Of a DNA stretch of 64,000 nucleotides, positions 42,307-50,484 are shown in pieces (position 1 is the stretch's first letter; each line of letters begins with the position of its first letter). Source of the stretch: Blastococcus sp. DSM 46786. GTDB lineage: Bacteria; Actinomycetota; Actinomycetes; Mycobacteriales; Geodermatophilaceae. Both the position numbers and the translations under genes were made by a program. The notes under the pieces are model-generated. The model was not told the DNA's origin, did no database searches, and was given only the letters and a program-made list of their open reading frames with translations. The stretch spans positions 1-64,000 of the forward strand of contig NZ_FOAO01000025.1 of assembly GCF_900109665.1 (NCBI RefSeq). Reading direction: 5' to 3'.

Positions 42307-42807
42307 GTGCAGCGACGGTCAACCCAGGGTGTCGTCTTCGTGCACTCGTGCCCGAAGGCGCTCTGCCAGCACGTCGAGTGGGCGCTGGAACGCGTCGTCG
42401 GCGCGCCGGTCTCCCTGTCGTGGGCTGAGCAGCCCGCGGCGCACGGTGCCTACCGTGCCGAAGTGGCGTGGACGGGTTCGCCCGGCACCGGCGCCAAGCT
42501 CGTCGCTGCGCTGCGCGCGTGGCCGATGCTGCGCTTCGAGGTCACCGAGGAAGCCAGCCACGGCAACGACGGCGAGCGCATGTCCTACGTGCCCGGGCAC
42601 GGTGTGTTCCGCGCGCCCACCAGCGCCAACGGCGACCTCATCGTCACCGAGCAGCAGCTGCGGCACCTGGCCGCCACGGCGACGTCGATCGAAGCCTTCC
42701 GGCACGGTGTGGACGAGCTGCTGGGCGCCGCGTGGGACGCCGACCTGGAGGTCTACCGGCATGCCGGCGACGGCAGCCCGGTGACCTGGCTGCACCAGGT
42801 GGTCTGA
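42307..42807 (+). CDS. DUF3145 domain-containing protein
   Basis: 166 residues from GTG at 42307, with GATGGAGG upstream. The opening VVFVHSCPKALCQHVEWALERVVG and the later MLRFEVTEEASHGNDGERMSYVP, in short blocks, match the actinobacterial DUF3145 family. No enzyme motif is known for it. The protein is soluble. It ends before a strong terminator and is convergent with the fatty-acid operon end, a neighbourhood often seen for this family in actinobacteria. Confidence 0.88.
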   Translation: MQRRSTQGVVFVHSCPKALCQHVEWALERVVGAPVSLSWAEQPAAHGAYRAEVAWTGSPGTGAKLVAALRAWPMLRFEVTEEASHGNDGERMSYVPGHGVFRAPTSANGDLIVTEQQLRHLAATATSIEAFRHGVDELLGAAWDADLEVYRHAGDGSPVTWLHQVV

Positions 42808-42867
42808 AGGTCACGATCGGGGCACGACACTCCCGGCCTGGTCGGGGAGCCGTCGTAGCCTGGAGCG

Positions 42868-42911
42868 GGCCGTCCGGGCGCCGTCGGGGAAGCGGCGCCG
42901 GGACGGCCTTT
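42868..42911 (+). terminator. Intrinsic terminator of the DUF3145 gene
   Basis: GGCCGTCCGGGCGCCG (42868-42883) pairs with CGGCGCCGGGACGGCC (42893-42908) at 15 of 16 positions and is followed by TTT. Confidence 0.8.
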
Positions 42912-42937
42912 CCACGTCGCGCGGCCGTGCCGCCGCA

Positions 42938-42994
42938 GCGATACCCCTGAGGCGGACATCTCAGGGCCCGGGATGTCCGCCCCAGGGGCATCGC
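42938..42994 (-). repeat. Long hairpin, 23-bp arms, 11-nt loop
   Basis: Arms 42938-42960 and 42972-42994 match at 21 of 23 positions (core CCCCTG and GGCGGACATC blocks). The two differences are A/C on the plus strand but become U-G wobbles in minus-strand RNA, so a minus-strand transcript would form a fully paired stem. This fits a terminator of the fatty-acid operon read-through, or a DNA-level palindrome. Confidence 0.6.
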
Positions 42995-43058
42995 CGTCGG
43001 AGCAAGGCCGCCGCCCGGCCGCAGGGTCGCCCTTCCACCCACATGAGGTGCTGGATCG

Positions 43059-43088
43059 GCCCCCCGCCGCCCGCGAGCGGTGGGAGGC
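43059..43088 (-). terminator. Hairpin directly after accD6
   Basis: GCCCCCCGCCGC and GCGGTGGGAGGC form a stem with one mismatch and a 6-nt loop, 10 bp beyond the accD6 stop at 43098. Confidence 0.55.
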
Positions 43089-43097
43089 ACGGATCGT

Positions 43098-44510
43098 TCA
43101 GAGCGGGATGTTGCCGTGGGCCCCGCGACCGTGCGGAGCCGCGGCGAGCGCCTCGACGAGCCGCTGCCGGGTGCGCACCGGCTCGACCACCTCGTCGACG
43201 ACGCCGATCTGCAGCGCGCGGTTGACCCCGCCGGCGATCCGCTCGTGCTCCTCGGCGAGCTGGGCGTGCAGCGCCTCGCGCTCGCCGGGAGGTGCGGCGG
43301 CCAGCTTCTTGCGGTGCAGGATGCCGACGGCCGCCTTGGCGCCCATGACGGCGACCTCGGCGCCGGGCCACGCGAACACCGCGGTCGCGCCCAGGGAGCG
43401 GGAGTTCATGGCGATGTAGGCGCCGCCGTAGGACTTGCGCGTCACCAGCGTCACGCGCGGGACCACCGCCTCGGCGAAGGCGTGCAGGAGCTTGGCGCCC
43501 CGGCGCACGACGCCGTCCCACTCCTGGCCGACGCCGGGCAGGTAGCCGGGCACGTCCACCAGCACCACCAGGGGGACGCCGAAGGCGTCGCACATGCGCA
43601 CGAACCGCGCCGCCTTCTCCGCGGACGCGGAGTCCAGGCAGCCGCCGAGGCGGAGCGGGTTGTTCGCGATGACGCCGACGGTCCGCCCGGCCAGCCGGCC
43701 CAGGGTGGTGACGACGTTCGGCGCGAACCGCGGGTGCAGCTCGAGCCCGGGTTCGTCGAGGAGCGAGGAGACCAGCGGCTTCACGTCGTAGGCCCGGTTG
43801 GTCTGCTCGGGCAGCAGCGCCCCCAGGTCGGTGCCCGCTCCGTCGCCGGCCGGGCCGAAGCTGCCCTGGGCCGCGAGCAGGTCCACGGCCAGCCGCGCCG
43901 TTTCCAGCGCCGCAGGCTCGGAGTCGGTCACGACGTGCACGACGCCGCTGCGCCGTCCGTGGGTGTCGGGCCCGCCCAGGCTCTCCATGTCGACGTTCTC
44001 ACCGGTGACCGAGCGGACCACCTCCGGCCCGGTCACGAACACCCGGCCGGCCGGCCCCATGATCACCAGGTCGGTCAGTGCCGGGCCGTAGGCCGCACCG
44101 CCGGCGGCCGGGCCGAGGACCACGGAGATCTGCGGGATGCGACCGGACGCCCGGACCATGGCCGCGAAGACCTCGCCGACGGCGTGCAGCGCGGTGACGC
44201 CCTCGGCCAGGCGGGCCCCGCCGGAGTGCCAGATGCCGATGACCGGCACCCGCTCGCGCAGGGCGGCGTCGATCGCGTCGACGATGTGCCGGCAGCCGTC
44301 GATGCCCATCGCGCCGCCCATCACCGTGGCGTCGGTGCAGAAGGCGATGGCGGGGCTGCCGGACACCGTGCCGCGGGCGGCCAGCACCCCGGAGGTGTCG
44401 CGGATGCCCAGCTGCTGCATCGAGCCCGCGTCGAAGAACCGCCGCAGTCGGTCCTCCGGGTCGCGGGGGTCGGGCGCGGTCACGGCGGGCGCGGCCTGGA
44501 CTGTCGTCAC
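43098..44510 (-). CDS. accD6: Acyl-CoA carboxylase carboxyltransferase beta subunit
   Basis: 470 residues from GTG at 44510 with GGAGGT upstream. It has both carboxyltransferase halves: N-terminal TDATVMGGAMGIDGCRHI and GIWHSGGARLAEGV with oxyanion Gly residues, and C-terminal DVPGYLPGVGQEWDGVVRRGAKLL and YGGAYIAMNSR. It transfers carboxyl from biotin to acetyl- or propionyl-CoA, giving malonyl- or methylmalonyl-CoA for the fatty-acid enzymes of the same operon. The alpha biotin subunit is not in the window. Position at the end of the fab cluster matches accD6 in mycobacteria. Confidence 0.93.
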   Translation of the reverse strand: MTTVQAAPAVTAPDPRDPEDRLRRFFDAGSMQQLGIRDTSGVLAARGTVSGSPAIAFCTDATVMGGAMGIDGCRHIVDAIDAALRERVPVIGIWHSGGARLAEGVTALHAVGEVFAAMVRASGRIPQISVVLGPAAGGAAYGPALTDLVIMGPAGRVFVTGPEVVRSVTGENVDMESLGGPDTHGRRSGVVHVVTDSEPAALETARLAVDLLAAQGSFGPAGDGAGTDLGALLPEQTNRAYDVKPLVSSLLDEPGLELHPRFAPNVVTTLGRLAGRTVGVIANNPLRLGGCLDSASAEKAARFVRMCDAFGVPLVVLVDVPGYLPGVGQEWDGVVRRGAKLLHAFAEAVVPRVTLVTRKSYGGAYIAMNSRSLGATAVFAWPGAEVAVMGAKAAVGILHRKKLAAAPPGEREALHAQLAEEHERIAGGVNRALQIGVVDEVVEPVRTRQRLVEALAAAPHGRGAHGNIPL

Positions 44511-44536
44511 GGGTACCTCCGGGGCTCATGGCCGCG

Positions 44537-44584
44537 CTGCAGGGTGCCGCCGCGAGCGCGCGAGCGGCGGGGGGCAGCGGGGTC
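44537..44584. repeat. Double-stem hairpin repeat, copy A
   Basis: Outer arms CTGC/GCAG(CGGGG), inner arms GCCGCCGC/GCGGCGGG, loop GAGCGCGCGA. It lies between fabF and accD6, within the operon. See copies at 45913, 54488 and 58686. Confidence 0.65.
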
Positions 44585-44589
44585 CGTCA

Positions 44590-45831
44590 TCAGGCGGTGG
44601 TGAACACGAGCGCGATGTTGTGCCCGCCGAAACCGAACGAGTCGTTGACCGCCGCGGTGAGCTGCACCTTGCGCGGCTCGCGGCGCACGATGTCGAGGGC
44701 CTGGACGGCGGCGTCGTCGTCGGGGTCGTCGAGGTTCGCCGTCGCCGGCACGACCTGCTCGCGCAGCGCCAGGATGGTGAACACCGACTCCAGCGCCCCG
44801 GCGGCACCGAGCAGGTGACCGGTCTGGCTCTTGGTGGCGCTGACCAGCGCGTGCTCGCCCAGCGACGAGCGGATCGCGGCGGCCTCGGCGGTGTCGCCGA
44901 CCGGGGTCGAGGTCGCGTGGGCGTTGACGTGCCCGATGTCGGCGGGGGAGAGCCCGGCGTCGCGCAGCGCGGCGGTGATCGCCCGGCCGGCGCCCTCACC
45001 CTCCGGGTGCGGGGCGACCAGGTCGTAGCCGTCGGCGGTCGCGCCGGCGCCGGCCAGCCGGGCGTGCACCCGGGCACCCCGGGCGGCGGCGGAGTCGGCG
45101 CGCTCCAGGACCAGCGCGGCCGCGCCCTCGCCGAGCACGAACCCGTCGCGGCCCTTGTCGAACGGGCGGGAGGCGCGCTCGGGCTCGTCGTTGCGGGTGG
45201 ACATGGCGCGCATGGCGGCGAACCCGGCCATGGGCAGCGGGTGGACGCACGCCTCGGCGCCGCCGACGAGCACGACGTCGGCGCGGTCGAAGCGGAGCAG
45301 GTCCAGGCCCCAGCGGATCGCCTCGGCGCCGGAGGCGCAGGCGCTCACCGGTGCGTGCACGCCGCCCCTGGCCCCGATGGCCAGGCCGACAGCGGCGGCG
45401 GGGCCGTTGGGCATGAGCATCGGGATGGTGAAGGGTGAGACCCGCTTGGGGCCCTTCTGCTCGAGCACGTCGTCCTGCCCGAGCAGCGTGAGTGCGCCGC
45501 CGATCCCGGTGCCGAAGACGACCGCGATCCGCTCGGGGGCCACGCCGGCGTCCGCGGCGCCGGACTCCGCCCAGGCCTGCTCGGCGGCGATGACCGCCAC
45601 CTGCTGGCTGCGGTCCAGGCGCCGGGCGCGCACCCGGTCGAGCTGCTCCATCGGGTCGGCGGCCAGGCGGGCGACCAGCTGCGCCGGGAACTCCTGCACC
45701 CAGTCCTCGGTGATCCGGCTGACGCCCGAGCGGCCGGCGAGCAAGGCGTCCCAGGTACCGGCCACGTCCCCGCCGAGGGGCGTGGTGGCCCCGAGGCCGG
45801 TGACGACGACGTCGGTGGTGGACGGGCTCAT
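44590..45831 (-). CDS. fabF: Beta-ketoacyl-ACP synthase II
   Basis: 413 residues from ATG at 45831 with GAGGAGAGA upstream. The condensing-enzyme triad is complete: Cys in VSACASGAEAIRWG, His in NAHATSTPVGD and His in TGHLLGAAGALES; a GFGGHN glycine-rich segment closes the protein. It elongates acyl-ACP with malonyl-ACP in type II fatty-acid synthesis. It lies between acpP and accD6, corresponding to kasA/fabF in related clusters. Confidence 0.95.
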   Translation of the reverse strand: MSPSTTDVVVTGLGATTPLGGDVAGTWDALLAGRSGVSRITEDWVQEFPAQLVARLAADPMEQLDRVRARRLDRSQQVAVIAAEQAWAESGAADAGVAPERIAVVFGTGIGGALTLLGQDDVLEQKGPKRVSPFTIPMLMPNGPAAAVGLAIGARGGVHAPVSACASGAEAIRWGLDLLRFDRADVVLVGGAEACVHPLPMAGFAAMRAMSTRNDEPERASRPFDKGRDGFVLGEGAAALVLERADSAAARGARVHARLAGAGATADGYDLVAPHPEGEGAGRAITAALRDAGLSPADIGHVNAHATSTPVGDTAEAAAIRSSLGEHALVSATKSQTGHLLGAAGALESVFTILALREQVVPATANLDDPDDDAAVQALDIVRREPRKVQLTAAVNDSFGFGGHNIALVFTTA

Positions 45832-45912
45832 GGGATCTCTCCTCGTGCGGACGACGGCCCGAAGGCCGGATCGGGGTCGGGTCCCGCCGACGGTCGGCCG
45901 GCGGGACCCGGC

Positions 45913-45962
45913 CCCCTGCAGGGCCCCGTCCCGAGCGTGCGAGGGGTGGGGGGCAGGGGGTG
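45913..45962. repeat. Double-stem hairpin repeat, copy B
   Basis: Outer arms CCCCTGC/GCAGGGG, inner arms CCCCGTCCC/GGGGTGGGG with G-U pairs, loop GAGCGTGCGA. It lies between acpP and fabF. Confidence 0.7.
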
Positions 45963-45965
45963 TTT

Positions 45966-46208
45966 CTACTGGTTGCTCTCGATGAAGCTGATGGCGTCGC
46001 CGACGGTCTTGATGTTGGCGAGCTGGTCGTCGGGGATGGCGACGCCGAACTTGTCCTCGACGGCGGTCGCGATCTCGACCATCGACAGGGAGTCGACGTC
46101 GAGGTCCTCGGTGAAGGACTTCTCCGGAGTGGCGTCGGCGGGGGTCACGCCCGCCACCTCCTCCAGGATCTCGGCGAGTCCGGCCTGGATCTCCTGGGTG
46201 CTGGCCAA
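45966..46208 (-). CDS. acpP: Acyl carrier protein
   Basis: 80 residues from TTG at 46208; GAGAGAGGA sits about eight bases upstream. The 4'-phosphopantetheine attachment Ser is in DVDSLSMVE, in the expected position after an acidic helix. It carries the growing acyl chain between FabD, FabH and FabF, all encoded beside it. It is a normal-length ACP. Confidence 0.95.
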   Translation of the reverse strand: MASTQEIQAGLAEILEEVAGVTPADATPEKSFTEDLDVDSLSMVEIATAVEDKFGVAIPDDQLANIKTVGDAISFIESNQ

Positions 46209-46321
46209 CGCGGGGTCCTCTCTCTCGGATGGGACGGCGACCCCGGGCGGGGGCGCCGTCGACGTCCGGGACGGGTGTCCCGGGGATCTGGGGGGAGCGG
46301 TGGGGCTCCCGGCCGGGCGGC

Positions 46322-47290
46322 TCACGGCAGCACGACGACCTGCCCGGCGAAGGTCAGGCCCGCCCCGTACCCGAGCAGGAGGGCGACGTCACCGCTCTTC
46401 GCCTCGCCGCTCTCCAGCAGGGCGGCCAGGGCCAGCGGGACCGAGGCCGAGGAGGTGTTGCCCGCGCGCACGATGTCGCGGGCGATGACGGTCCGCTCGG
46501 GCAGCTTCAGCCGCTTGGCCATCAGCTCGATGATCCGCAGATTGGCCTGGTGCGGCGCGAAGACGTCGATGTCCTCGGGCCCGACGCCGGCGCGCCGCAT
46601 GGCCTCGACCAGGGTGTCGGTGAGCTTCGTCGTCGCCCACCGGTACACCGCCTGGCCGGCCATGCTCATGCCGGTCTCGTCCGGGGGGATGGCGATCGCC
46701 TCGTGCAGGTCGCCGTCGCTGCCCCAGACCGCCGGGCCGATGGCCGGCTCGTCGGACGCGGTGACGACCGCGGCGCCGGCGCCGTCGGCGAAGATCACCG
46801 CCGTCGTCCGGTCCTGGAAGTTCACGTAGTCGGTGAGCCGCTCGCCGCCGATGACCAGGGCGTTGCGGGCGGTGCCACTGCGGATCGCGTCGGCCGCCGC
46901 GCTCAGCGCGTAGCACCAGCCCGCGCAGCCGGCGTTGAGGTCGAAGGCGCCGGGGCGGGGGACCCCGAGCTGGTGGGCGATCCGCGGGGCGAGGCCCGGG
47001 ATCGCCTTCGGCGGGCTGGTGGTCGCCAGGAGCACCAGGTCGATCTCGCTCGCGTCCAGGCCGCTGGCCGCCAGCGCCTTCCCGCCCGCCGCGACCGACA
47101 TCTCCACCAGCGTCTCGTCGGGTTCGGCCCACCGGCGCTCGGCGATGCCGACCCGCGCCTGGATCCACTCGTCGTTGGTCTCCATGCGCTGGGCGAGGTC
47201 GTCGTTGGTCACCCGCTGCCGGGGGCGGTAGCTGCCGAACCCGAGGATCCGTGCGCCCGGGGCTCCCGGGTCGAGCTTCAGCGTGGTCAC
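46322..47290 (-). CDS. fabH: Beta-ketoacyl-ACP synthase III
   Basis: 322 residues from GTG at 47290, overlapping the fabD stop by 4 bp. The active-site residues are visible: Cys in DLNAGCAGWCYAL, His in APHQANLRII and Asn in RAGNTSSASVPLAL. FabH condenses a short acyl-CoA primer with malonyl-ACP to start fatty-acid synthesis. In actinobacteria it often accepts branched primers. It sits between fabD and acpP. Confidence 0.95.
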   Translation of the reverse strand: MTTLKLDPGAPGARILGFGSYRPRQRVTNDDLAQRMETNDEWIQARVGIAERRWAEPDETLVEMSVAAGGKALAASGLDASEIDLVLLATTSPPKAIPGLAPRIAHQLGVPRPGAFDLNAGCAGWCYALSAAADAIRSGTARNALVIGGERLTDYVNFQDRTTAVIFADGAGAAVVTASDEPAIGPAVWGSDGDLHEAIAIPPDETGMSMAGQAVYRWATTKLTDTLVEAMRRAGVGPEDIDVFAPHQANLRIIELMAKRLKLPERTVIARDIVRAGNTSSASVPLALAALLESGEAKSGDVALLLGYGAGLTFAGQVVVLP

Positions 47291-48489
47291 GCGGTCACCT
47301 CCGGGTAGAGCCGGGCGATGGGATCGCCCGCGTCGACGAGATCGCCGTCGTGCACCAGCCACTCGGCCAGCACGCCGTCGTAGCCGGCGGAGACGTTGAC
47401 CTCCTCCCGGCGGCCGCGGATGCAGCCGAGCGGGGTGCCGGCGGGGAGGTGGGTGCCCTCGGCGATCTCCGCGGGGCTGACCGTCCCGCGGGCCGGGGCG
47501 ACGACCATGCGCCAGTCGGGCAGGTGCTCGGCCTCGCTGCGGCCGCGCTCGGCCGCGATCAGCTCGCGGGCGCGGTCCAGGTCGGCGGGCGCGCTGACGG
47601 CCAGCACCTCGATGCCCGCGCCCTTCCACTCGCGCTTGGCCAGCCCGGCGAGGGCCCCCGCCGGCGGCAGCTCGAGGACGGCGGTGACGCCCAGCTCGCG
47701 CATCGTGGCCAGGCACGAGTCGAAGCGCACCGGGCTGGTGACCTGGCTGACCAGGCGGGCCAGGACCTCGGTGCCGGAGTCGACGGCCGCGCCGTCGGCG
47801 TTGGAGAGCAGCAGCCGGCTCGGGTCGGCGGGGCGCAGGCCGCCCACCAGGCCCTCGAGCTCCTCGCGGGCCGGGGCCATGAAGCCGGTGTGGAACGCGC
47901 CGGCCACCGGCAGCGGCATGATCCGCGCCTTGGCCGGCGGCTCCGCCTTCAGTGCGGCCAGCCCGTCGAGGGGGCCGGCGGCGACGACCTGCCCGGCGCC
48001 GTTCATGTTGGCCGGGGTGAGCCCGTGCCGCTCCAGGGCGGCGAGCACCTCGTCGGGGTCGCCGCCCAGGACGGCGGACATGCCGGTGGGCGTCCGGGCG
48101 CAGGCGGCGGCCATGGCCCGGCCGCGGACGGCGGTCAGCGCGATCGCCGCCTCGATGCTGAGCACGCCGGCGAGCGCCGCGGCGGTGAGCTCGCCCACGC
48201 TGTGCCCGGTGATCACGACGTCGCGCCCGGTGTGCGGGGTGTGCGCCACCGGGCCCGGCAGCCCGCCGAGCTCGCGGGCGACGAACAGGCTCATCGCGAC
48301 CACCAGCGGCTGGGTGACCGCGGTGTCCTTGATCGCCTCGGCGTCCCCGGTCGTGCCGAGGGACAGCAGGTCGGCGCCGGCGATGGCGCCGGCCCAGCGG
48401 AAGAAGGGTTCGGCGCCCGGGAGGTCGAGCCAGTCGGTCAGCATCCCGGGCTTCTGCGCACCCTGACCCGGGGCGAGGACGGCGAGCAC
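47287..48489 (-). CDS. fabD: Malonyl-CoA:ACP transacylase with extra biotinyl/lipoyl-like domain
   Basis: 400 residues from GTG at 48489; typical FabD is about 310. Residues about 1-300 are the acyltransferase domain, with APGQGAQKPGML, the nucleophile elbow ITGHSVGELTAA, QxV-like AGQVVAAG and AGAFHTGFM carrying the His. Residues about 335-400 resemble a biotinyl/lipoyl domain (VVAPARGTVSPAEI, then GYDGVLAEWLVHDGDLVDAGDPIARL), but the usual AMKM lysine turn is replaced by RGRREE, so it should not be biotinylated. It supplies malonyl-ACP. The extra domain may dock a partner; this is inference. Confidence 0.9.
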   Translation of the reverse strand: MLAVLAPGQGAQKPGMLTDWLDLPGAEPFFRWAGAIAGADLLSLGTTGDAEAIKDTAVTQPLVVAMSLFVARELGGLPGPVAHTPHTGRDVVITGHSVGELTAAALAGVLSIEAAIALTAVRGRAMAAACARTPTGMSAVLGGDPDEVLAALERHGLTPANMNGAGQVVAAGPLDGLAALKAEPPAKARIMPLPVAGAFHTGFMAPAREELEGLVGGLRPADPSRLLLSNADGAAVDSGTEVLARLVSQVTSPVRFDSCLATMRELGVTAVLELPPAGALAGLAKREWKGAGIEVLAVSAPADLDRARELIAAERGRSEAEHLPDWRMVVAPARGTVSPAEIAEGTHLPAGTPLGCIRGRREEVNVSAGYDGVLAEWLVHDGDLVDAGDPIARLYPEVTA

Positions 48490-48556
48490 CTGTTCACCGT
48501 GCCAGTGATCACCGGTCCCGCGCGCGGCGACCGGGCACGAAAGCACACCGCTGATC

Positions 48557-48575
48557 TTTGTGGGATTCCCACAAA
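48557..48575. promoter_or_regulatory. Candidate FasR operator upstream of fabD
   Basis: TTTGTGGGATTCCCACAAA is a perfect palindrome of two 8-bp arms around ATT, 68 bp before the fabD start and after the regulator stop. TTTGT/ACAAA arms fit FasR-type sites as I recall them. Confidence 0.7.
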
Positions 48576-48634
48576 ACACGCGGGCGTTCGGTGCCTCGGA
48601 GCGGCGAGCCGTGGTGGGAACCGGACGTCCGGGA

Positions 48635-49813
48635 CTAGTGCCAGAGCGATCGGTCGCGGTCCAGCGCGGCCAGCGCGAGAGCCACCTGGAGCGTCCAGCT
48701 GCCCCGCGGATCGGTCGCCGACAGGCCGGTCAGCTCCGCCGCGCGGCGCAGCCGGTACCGCACGGTGTTGGGGTGCACGAAGATGGCCCGGGCGCTCGCC
48801 TCGAGGTTGCCGCCGGTGCTCAGCACGGCCCGCACGGTCTCCAGCACGCCGCCACCGGCCGAGCGCAGGGGCGCGGCGACCTGCTCGTGCAGCGCGGTCC
48901 GGGCCAGCGGGTCGCCGGCGAGCGCGCGCTCGGCCAGCAGGGCGTCGGCGGTGACGGGGCGCGGCGCCTCCGGCCACGCGCCCGCCGCGCGCAGCCCGGC
49001 GAGCGCCGCCGCGGCGGAGACGGCGGCGCGCCCCAGCCCGTCCACGACCGGGCCGGTGACCACCGGGCCCTGGCCGCACTCGTCCGCCACCCGCTCGGCC
49101 GCGGCCTCGAGGTCGCCGGTGCCGCCCAGGACGACCACCAGCTGGTCGGCGTGCACCCCGACCAGCACGTCGCAGTTCAGGCTGCGGGCGGCGCGGCGCA
49201 CGGCCCCGTGCGGGTCGTCGACCGCGGTCGGCGTCGCCCCGACCACGACCAGCGCCGGGGTGCCGGCGGCCCAGCCCAGCGCGGCGGCCCGGCCGGAGAG
49301 CTCATCCGAGCGCTCGCCGCGCACCAGCGCGTCGACGACCAGGGCCTCCAGCCGGGCGTCCCAGGCCCCCCGGCTCTCCGCGAAGCTCGCGTAGACGTGC
49401 GCGGTGGCGAAGGCGACCTCGCGGCTGAACTGCAGCACGGCCAGCCGCAGCGTCTCCTCGTCCCCGGGCTCGGCGACGGAGGTGACGCGCTCCTCCATCA
49501 CCTCGACGGTGACCTTGATCAGGTCGACGGTCTGCTTGAGGGCGACCGCCCGGACCAGCTCGCGGGGCGCCGCGCCGAACACCTCGCCGGTGAGCCGCGG
49601 GGGTCGCCCGGGGCTGCGGCACCACTCGACGAGGGAGGCGATCCCCGCCTGGGCGACGAGGGTGACCCAGGAGCGCTGGTCGGCCGGCATGGCCCGGAAC
49701 CAGGGCAGGTCGTCGTCCATGCGGGCGACGGCCTGCGTGGCCAACGACCCCGACGCGCGCTCCAGCCGCCGGAGCGTCGCGTCGCTCGGCGGGTGGTTGC
49801 TCACCCGGCTCAC
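48635..49813 (-). CDS. fasR: PucR-family regulator of fatty-acid synthesis (FasR-like)
   Basis: 392 residues from GTG at 49813 (GTG at 49804 also possible). The C-terminal 65 residues are the PucR-type helix-turn-helix: TGGNLEASARAIFVHPNTVRYRLRRAAEL. The N-terminal ~280 residues hold an effector/GGDEF-like regulatory region. It is directly upstream of fabD on the same strand, as fasR is in Streptomyces, where it activates the fab operon. The palindrome at 48557 is its likely site. Mycobacterial FasR is TetR-type, so this is the Streptomyces-style regulator. Confidence 0.88.
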   Translation of the reverse strand: MSRVSNHPPSDATLRRLERASGSLATQAVARMDDDLPWFRAMPADQRSWVTLVAQAGIASLVEWCRSPGRPPRLTGEVFGAAPRELVRAVALKQTVDLIKVTVEVMEERVTSVAEPGDEETLRLAVLQFSREVAFATAHVYASFAESRGAWDARLEALVVDALVRGERSDELSGRAAALGWAAGTPALVVVGATPTAVDDPHGAVRRAARSLNCDVLVGVHADQLVVVLGGTGDLEAAAERVADECGQGPVVTGPVVDGLGRAAVSAAAALAGLRAAGAWPEAPRPVTADALLAERALAGDPLARTALHEQVAAPLRSAGGGVLETVRAVLSTGGNLEASARAIFVHPNTVRYRLRRAAELTGLSATDPRGSWTLQVALALAALDRDRSLWH

Positions 49814-49857
49814 CGGGTCAGCGTGTCACGCCCACCGGGATCGGGGAGAGTGAGGCC

Positions 49858-50439
49858 GTGGACGTTCCCCCGGTCGGTGCCCCCGCGGAGGGGGCGGAGG
49901 GCCCGGCTTCGCGGGTGGTGCTCGCCCCCGACGACGGCTCGCTGGGCCCGCTGCTGCGGATCGCCGACGACCGGCTCGGGCCCGGCGAGGGCTACGGCCG
50001 GCACGACCACCGCGCCGTCGACGTCGTCGCCGTCGTGCTGGCCGGGGGGCTGCAGCACCGGTGGGGGCGCGGTGCCGACCTCGCCGCCGGCGACGTCGCG
50101 GTGTTGCGCGCCGGGGCGGGGCTGACCCACGACGAGGTGGCCGGCGACCGGGGGGCGCGGGTGCTGCAGTGCTACCTGCGCAGCGCCGCCCCCGCGGAGC
50201 CGGCCGCGCACGCGGTGCACCGGTCGGCCGCCGGCTGGGTGGACCTCGGGCGACCGGACACGCGGCTGTGGGTGGGGCACGCGGAGCCGGGGGAGGAGGT
50301 CGTGCCGCCCGCCGGGCTGGTGCTGGTCGCCGGCGACGACGGCGTGCGGCCGCACGACGGGGGTGCGGTGCGCACCGGCGGCGCGGCCACCGTGCTGGTC
50401 TGGCAGCTCGACGCCGGCCGGCCGAGCTGGGCGTGCTGA
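49858..50439 (+). CDS. Pirin-like cupin protein
   Basis: 193 residues from GTG at 49858. The first cupin motif is GEGYGRHDHRAVDVVAVVLAGGLQHRW in short form (GRHDH supplies metal ligands), followed by ADLAAGDVAVLRAGAGLTHDEV. The second half matches the pirin C-terminal region only weakly. Pirins are iron-binding cupins, some with quercetinase activity or regulator roles. It is divergent from fasR, across 44 bp. Exact activity unknown. Confidence 0.75.
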   Translation: MDVPPVGAPAEGAEGPASRVVLAPDDGSLGPLLRIADDRLGPGEGYGRHDHRAVDVVAVVLAGGLQHRWGRGADLAAGDVAVLRAGAGLTHDEVAGDRGARVLQCYLRSAAPAEPAAHAVHRSAAGWVDLGRPDTRLWVGHAEPGEEVVPPAGLVLVAGDDGVRPHDGGAVRTGGAATVLVWQLDAGRPSWAC

Positions 50440-50484
50440 CCGGGCGACGGGCGCGATCCCGGTCCCGTGGGTGAGAGTGGGGGC

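Noticed and set aside
42961..43593. 210-codon minus-strand ORF
   Set aside because: It is an alternative frame of accD6 with Arg/Ala-rich noise; no motif.
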